NCBI RefSeq assembly: GCF_040802235.1
Contig: NC_133156.1
Coordinates: forward strand, 112,994,173-113,058,172
DNA length: 64,000 nt
DNA from: Manis javanica
Taxonomy: Eukaryota > Chordata > Mammalia > Pholidota > Manidae
Direction: 5' to 3'
Below are positions 57,882-64,000 of this stretch, in pieces. A program made the translations under genes and the position numbers. Position 1 is the first letter of the stretch. Every line of letters begins with the position of its first letter. Under the pieces are notes generated by a model. That model did no database searches. It was not told where the DNA came from and saw only the letters and a program-made list of their open reading frames with translations.

Positions 57882-57942
<61 letters not shown>
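57882..57942. repeat. (CA)30 microsatellite
   Basis: Uninterrupted for about 60 bp. Confidence 0.97.
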
Positions 57943-58439
57943 TTAATATTGCTTCTTGCAAATTAGGAAAATAGTGAATAAGCTGTAACTAGAAACTCCC
58001 TTTTTGAAAGAGAAAAATCCCATAAGGAAGGACCAACATTACAATTAACTTAACCTTACTAAATTAATATGAAATATGAGCCACAAAATCCTTAATTATA
58101 AATCCCCAAGCTTGGTTATTTATTATTCCAAAAGGGGCACTGCAGTCTCTATCCCCATGGTCCGTTGCTCCCAAATGGATGACAGTGCCAGCCTCTCTGG
58201 GGTGGAAGTCAGCTGGAGGGTCCAGGAGGGCTTCCCTGGTTTGCCCCGTGAAGTGGTCACGAAAACACTGGGAAGTCACGCCACTTTTCTACTAGAGGGG
58301 CAAGAAAGGGCGTTCCGCCACTCGGAGACTCCCTGTCCAAAACGGCGATGTATCTTTCTCAGTACATTCGGGGATAAAAAGCAGCTTATTACTGAACTAA
58401 ATGTTTTTATTGATCGCCCTTGGGTCAGAGCCCACTGAC

Positions 58440-58970
58440 CCCGCAAACCATAAGTGGCTATAGCGGAGAACTGTCATTTCCAGGCAGCAAGAGGAGATAC
58501 CGGATTAGCCCAAGACACCTCGGTCTTAGCTTTCTCGCCCAGTGCCTCCACCCCCTCCGCCTCCGGGTTCTGCTGGAAGACGCGGGCTGCTGCTGGGGTT
58601 CCCGCAGGCCCCCTCCGGGGCCTGGGAGGCAAGGAGCCGGCGGGACAGCGCGGCGCACGCTCGGCCGCGGGGTGCGGGAGCCACAGCCCCGCCGGAGTCT
58701 GCGGCCGGCCGCAACGCCAGCGGCCAGGCGCGGGTCCGAGAAAGTGACTGTTCTGCAGCATTCCCCATTAAACAATAAAGCGAGCTGTAAAGCTTCAGGT
58801 GCTGTGTTTGTTGTGTCGTCTGAGCCGTGCGGTGGCTCCTGCCGGAGGGAGCCAAGCGCAGTGGGCCCGGGGAGCGCCTCTTCGGCTGATTCCGGGGAAA
58901 GATAAGGAGCCGCCGAGCCACCAGCTCTGTCTAGACTCGCGACCTCACAAGTCAAGCGCCTTGTTTGGAT
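58440..58970. promoter_or_regulatory. CpG island 1
   Basis: GC-rich with dense CpGs, most so at 58530-58745, in otherwise AT-rich DNA. Long overlapping frames exist on both strands (up to 189 codons on minus, 161 on plus), but these are side effects of few stop codons in GC-rich DNA. None has a recognised domain. No TATA box is evident. The likely role is a promoter or other unmethylated regulatory element. Direction cannot be told from sequence alone. Confidence 0.75.
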
Positions 58971-61900
58971 TAGCCCTCCAGATCTGCCAACCTGATCAAC
59001 TCCTGAAAGAGAAGGGCCCAGCAACACCCTTTTTTCCTCTCTGGGCCACGACTGTCCCTCCTTTTAGGGATCAAGGGCTGACTTGCCCGAGGGAGTCGCG
59101 GGGCTGGTTAGACCAGTGTCGAGGCCCCTACTCCTTGCACCCACCCACCCCAAACTGAGTGCAGACAGGCGCTGTCCTGTCCGCTGGATGCAGGAAACGC
59201 ACCAGAGCGAAGAACCACTAAGAAGACTGGCAAAAATAAGCAGGCAACTCAATCAAATCCACAAATAATATCACTCTGAAATGAACAGGAACTTTTGATC
59301 AATTGAAAAGAAAGAGGAATCCAGACAAGGAGAGGGCTAGGTGGAATCTCCCATAGAGCTGTAGTAAGGACGGTCAAAGTGCTTTTCCTCCCCACTCGGC
59401 GAAAAGCAATCTTACCCTGTATCTTTACCCCCAAATGTAGGGCATCCCTTTAGGGGGACAATTTGGTTTTCTCTTTAGGACTCTGTCCTTATCATTGCTG
59501 AGCGCATTTGCAAAGGGATAATTCAGCAGAAAGAGTTGCAAATTGCATTTTTAAGAAATAAAAAGAATCAAGTAGTCTTAAGTGCGGCTCCGGGGAGGGA
59601 CTGGCTTCTCCAGGGCACAGAAACTGGCTTCTTGGAGCCAACAGCTTAAGAGCCATAAAAATTAAAGGATGTGATAGTAACAATGCTCACAGCAAACATT
59701 CAGCAGCCTTCCCTCCCGCCCTTCCCCCTTCTTCACTCCCTGTGAACCAACTTCTCTGTCTACACTTCAGAAGTCTCCGGGAGGTGTGGAGAGATCCTCC
59801 ATCACGACTTGGGACATTGTAAGCTGTGAAGTTTATGTTTGTGGCGCCTGGGCTCAAACAGCCATTCAGTGGCTTGCTAGGTTATCAAGAAAACAACAAT
59901 CAGAAAAGATCAGTAAACAGAATCGGCTGCCAGCACCCTGAATTAACTACTTGCATTTTAGTTTAAAAACACTGACTCACACTGTACAAGTTAATTGCTT
60001 TTAAATAGTTAACGAACATCCAAGATTTGGGTCCATTTTTGAAAGTAACACTTACTAAATAAAGACACAAAAAATCCCTTCCCCCTTTCTCCCAGAGTCC
60101 TCCAAGAAAATTTGACTTGCCTTGTTGTGACTAATGGTTATTGTTGATTAGCAGGAAGGAAATAAATATTCCTTAAGAATAGAACTCAAGCATAATTTAG
60201 ATTATAAATCTCCTTTACAAAACTTGACTGAACTGAATTTTACAAATAAGAAAATAAGTGCTTTCTGATTAGATAGTTTACTTATGTTGGGGTGAGATTA
60301 AAAACCCAAACTGGCTGTGTTTCATCCAAATGTAGCTCTTCTGGTTTGGAAGAAGTTTCAGCTTTTTTTTTTTTTTTTCCTTTTTAAGAAAAGGGGAAAG
60401 ACTAAGTAAATCCATGCGGGAAACATTTCAATGAGAACAATCTCATGGCTTAAAAATTCAAGGTGCCTAAGAAAAGAACTTCTAGGTAAAAGCACATTAT
60501 GTTTTTAGCTAGTAGTCAAAAGAATAAGACAGATTAGAAGAGAGGTCAATATGATGAATTTAACAAGTTGATCAGGGTGAATAGCAGCACAGTATCACAA
60601 AGTCATCTATTTAATCTTGAATTCCAAAAAAGTTGTGAAATGTTAAGTGGGTATACACACCCACATAGACTCTCAAGTAACCAGAAATGTTATTTTAACA
60701 AAGACAAAAAAAACTTCAAATATGATTCTAACTTAGAAATGACATTTTTTTTAATGGTAAGAAGAACCTAGGTCCTTTTGATGAAAGGGAAAGAGGGACA
60801 GTAAACTGATAGAGAAGATATTATTACTCTGAAACAACAGAGCGGGAAATCCTGTCTTTAAGAGTATAGATATTGATATGGATTCCCTGACTTAAGCGAA
60901 GCATTTTGGATGTTTTTAGTTGCATTAAATTTTAGCTTGCAGAAGCTCGAGGAAATGAGTCACAAAGTCCAGAAGGAAGAAATTCAGAGTCATAAGGGGA
61001 GGGAGGATCAAAGATAACAGCAAACAGGAGGAATTTCATTAAAAGAACACAGCTCAATGCTGGGTCTCCAGAGGTGTGCAGGAAAGAAGAGAATGTGTGC
61101 AATAGATGGTTTGCAAACAAGAAGACATTTCAGCTACACATTCAGAGCACATGCTGAGGAGGCTAGAAGGGAACACACCTTTCATATGAATAATACAAGA
61201 ACTAGAATGCTATCGACCCATCAATCCATTCTCAGTCATCAGGCAACAAATATCTTGAATCTAGCAAATGAAACCAAATCATTCATCATTCCCCTCCCAA
61301 ATTACTGTACTTAAATTCAAGCTGTGGACTTCAGAATAGACTGACATCTATATATGTAAAACATCACTTCCTTCCCCACCTCCCCGCACACCCCTAATCT
61401 TGCAAATAAATGTCAGGATGAAAAAGCATCACAAAGATGTGTGCCTCACTTAAGCCCATCCATTGCATTCAAACCCTAAGTAAAAATATTTCCATCTCTA
61501 GGTCTGGTCCTAACACTCACAAGAGCCCACCAGAGGCTGTGGTTGTGGAAGGAGATGTAATGGTTTCCAAAACAGGGCTTGCGGGATCTAACTTTGCACC
61601 TGTGACACCGATATTCACATTGGACCTGCCATCCTTCATATATTATATATCTTCATTATACCCAGTATCATGGTGAGGAAAAAAAACAACTGAAAAACAA
61701 AGCAAATAGAAATAGTGAACAGAAGCTAAAAAGAGCGAAGTTCGGGGCAGGAGATTAGAGGAGAGGGGAGAGAAAAGAGAACAGAAAGGAAGAAAAAGGC
61801 CTTTTCTGGGGGAAGATCTTGGTGAGATAAGACATTACTTCTGTTTTTCTCAGCAGAAGAGTACAAGCCATTATTACCGTCGGTCAAATTATTACCCCCT

Positions 61901-62039
61901 CTGTCAAGAATTAGACACAACAATCAAAGTAATCAACGGGCATGTCTAATGCACTGTAACATTTTCAATGCAAAGTTTGTTTTCTCTTTGCCCCCATGTT
62001 AGAGCCTGTAATTAACCCGTTATACAGAACCATGCCAAA
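58971..62039. other. Repeat-poor stretch between CpG islands
   Basis: No transposon is recognisable over 3 kb, unlike most of the window. This fits regulatory DNA under constraint. A T-run lies at 60363-60379. Homeodomain-like TAATTA/TAATTG and forkhead-like GTAAACA words occur (for example 59910-59918), but single words are weak evidence. No exon is supported. Confidence 0.5.
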
Positions 62040-62650
62040 CAAAAGCCTAATTGAGGCTCGTTTCCCGACTTGAGGTATGTGCGGAGAGGGTGAAAGCGAC
62101 TTGGGAGCTGGGGGGCCGCAGGGCTCGCCTGGTCCCCAGCCCGGCCTCCGCCCTGCGCCTGTCAGGGGTCCGAGGGGCACACGCCAGAAGACACACGGTT
62201 AAGGTATGTTAGCTTTCGTATTTATTAAGAATTGTCAGATATTTAAAACGACAGTACACTCGCACATACAAATGAATCCAGCTTCTAAAGAGTCGAACTA
62301 TTTTAGAGGTGGGGTTGGAGGGGAGGAAAGGGGGCAGGGTGGGGCCCCAAATCCCAACTCTACAGCCGCAAACGAAGAAGCATGGAGAAGCCCGATTTCG
62401 GGCAGGGCCATTTACCCTGGGTTCTAGCTCTCGCACAGACCCTACGGCTAAATGCCAGGGGGCTAAAAGGTGTTAAAACTCTTGCACGTCCGCGTGACTG
62501 CTACCGCCGCTGGAGGCCCGCAGAGCACGCGACCCGGCCCCAGCCCCTAAAAGGCTGGTCCCCAACATAGCCTCCGCCGCGGTTCGCCGCCCTAGCCGGT
62601 CCTTCCAAGGTTTTCGGAATTGGAGTTGGGGGAGGGGGGAACGAGTTGGG
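62040..62650. promoter_or_regulatory. CpG island 2 with G-quadruplex motifs
   Basis: CpG-dense at 62085-62190 and 62380-62610. G-runs at 62311-62344 and 62628-62658 can each form an intramolecular quadruplex. On the minus strand CCCAGG followed by GTAAATGG (exon edge at 62416) is a donor that would suit a first exon starting in the island and transcribed leftward. That is inference only. Confidence 0.7.
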
Positions 62651-63893
62651 GGCGGGGGCTGAGGGAGAGGCAAGAAAAGACACACACTGACTGGTCTGGG
62701 AATTGCTGAGAAAACTCTCCTCTCTTGGCGTGTTCTTCCTGCGCAAATAAAGCAGCATTTCTCCATCGGCAGACAGCCGCCACTGGTAAATAATGGTCAT
62801 ACCTCACTGACGAGGCAGAAAGCCTCTCTTTTAGCAAGAGCTTATACTTCAAATACGGGTCATTTCAACAATCCTAAACAGACTTTGGCATAAAGCACTA
62901 TTCTAAGGAAATAGAATAGTGACTCAGAACCAGTTTTAAGCAGCACTCTTTTTAAGTGGGGTGGGGAGGTGGGTAGAACAAGAGAAGATACAGGAAACAG
63001 AAAAGGGGGGAGCAGGATGGAGGATAACATCTCATTTCAAAAGACCGGTAACATTTATTACAGCTGAGAACTAAAGCCTTCCAACTAATTTTGATTCAAC
63101 TACTGAAATGCAAACTGGCAAGCTCAACCTTAACTACCTGCATTAAAATATTACACCTATTGTATGTCAGTTTATCGAGATTCACATGCAGTTCTTAATT
63201 TCAGACATTTTAACGGCTTACTTGTAAACATATAAAAGAGGGACCCTGGATCATTGCATTTATTTATTAATCTATGCCAAACGTTTATTAGTGAAATAGT
63301 CCTGAAGATATATTTCTACATATGGCGCTTTGATTTCACATATTTAAGAAAAAAGACAAAACACATAGAATTAGACATAATTCAAAGACCACGGTATAAC
63401 CATTATCTTCTTTTTTACTTCAGCAAACAAAAAATAATGTCAAATGACATGAAAAGTGGCAAGTCTTCTGACAATAAATAATAAATTACTTTATAATTTT
63501 TGCAATGCAAGAGCAAACAAAAAAAAAGTTTCCTTTTTTTTTTCCTCTTTATTTCCAGAGAGAGAGAAAACAGTCATTTAACCAATAACTATACACATCT
63601 TTGGGGGAAAAGTTCTTGGACAGACACAAGTCAAACACAATCCCGAGACGCTTGTGGCAAAATAGAGGTAACCTTGTTGCAATGCTTTATAAGTTGGTTT
63701 TTAAATATGAATTCAAAAACCTTTAAAGTCGCTTCAGACTTCTTGATAGAGGATGGATCTCAAAAAAAAAAGAGAAGGGAGGGCAAAAGTAAAAAAGAAA
63801 GAAACCAGCTACAGGACATGCTGAGAGACCCAGGATTTCAATTAACCCCTTGTTAAAGTCAACTAAAAACATAGCAAACCAACGCAGCTCCAC
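62651..63893. other. Repeat-poor single-copy DNA
   Basis: No transposon or gene recognised. The 118-codon open run at 63500-63856 (plus) is A-rich and low in complexity. Confidence 0.4.
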
Positions 63894-63958
63894 CTTCCTT
63901 CAGCAAGGACTCTTTCAGCCAAGGAGGCCAGTTTCTTCCTGCTCATTTGTCGGAGCTC
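63894..63958 (-). other. Weak coding-exon candidate at window edge
   Basis: The minus strand has a CATTGCCTTGCCAAACAG acceptor and AAG followed by GTGGAG as a weak donor. Only one frame is open over the 65 bp and gives ELRQMSRKKLASLAERVLAE, a charged amphipathic helix. It would be upstream of the other minus-strand candidates. The donor is poor, so chance is likely enough to keep confidence low. Confidence 0.2.
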
Positions 63959-64000
63959 CTGTTTGGCAAGGCAATGACCAATATAGAAACAGCACCATTC

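Noticed and set aside
58458-59027. 189-codon minus-strand and 161-codon plus-strand open frames
   Set aside because: They overlap each other in a CpG island where stops are rare, have low-complexity Arg/Pro/Gly/Ala composition and show no domain.
63500-63856. 118-codon plus-strand open frame
   Set aside because: Lys-rich low-complexity translation of an A-rich stretch.
1-64000. CRISPR arrays, operons, prophage, tRNA or rRNA genes
   Set aside because: Nothing fits. The regularly spaced repeats are microsatellites, and the DNA is clearly mammalian.

Overview
The window looks like nuclear DNA of a placental mammal. It is AT-rich, dominated by interspersed repeats (L2, MIR, old L1M/HAL1, MLT1- and MLT2-type LTRs, MER5A and other hAT remnants), rich in microsatellites, and has no bacterial-style gene packing. 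I see no Alu, rodent B1/B2, carnivore CAN-SINE, ruminant Bov-tA or horse ERE copy. The young L1 tails at 30.4-33.1 kb and the poly(A)-tailed retroposon at 43.65-44.34 kb look to me like lineage-specific laurasiatherian elements. From memory they resemble pangolin (Pholidota) repeats, but I could not check this.

Layout. 1-11 kb: mostly single-copy sequence with an L2 split by an LTR (3.85-5.1 kb) and a MIR split by a MER5A (8.4-8.75 kb). 11.4 kb: the best coding evidence in the window, a 99-bp minus-strand exon with good splice sites and one open frame. 12.2 kb: a possible plus-strand exon. 14.3-15.8 kb: an L2 copy of which 212 bp is duplicated in inverted orientation at about 97% identity. 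17.3-17.8 kb: a small GC-richer patch. 19.4-25.3 kb: L1M, MIR and L2 pieces. 26.6-28.25 kb: an unusually long L2. 30.2-33.2 kb: an ancient L1/HAL1 fragment hit by two young L1s in opposite orientations, each with target-site duplications. 34.6-44.8 kb: L2, LTR, MIR, L1M, microsatellites and the 688-bp retroposon. 45-58 kb: mostly single copy, with old repeats, (AT)26 and (CA)30. 58.4-59.0 and 62.0-62.65 kb: two CpG islands in a repeat-poor stretch that continues to the window end.

No complete protein-coding gene is present. The simplest reading is long-intron or intergenic DNA. A minus-strand transcription unit with widely spaced small exons (11.4 kb well supported; 37.4, 38.3, 45.5, 55.4 and 63.9 kb weaker) may run right to left, with the CpG islands as promoters of that or of neighbouring genes. 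The exons have not been joined into one verified reading frame, and I do not recognise the protein. All percentages and boundaries were read by eye.
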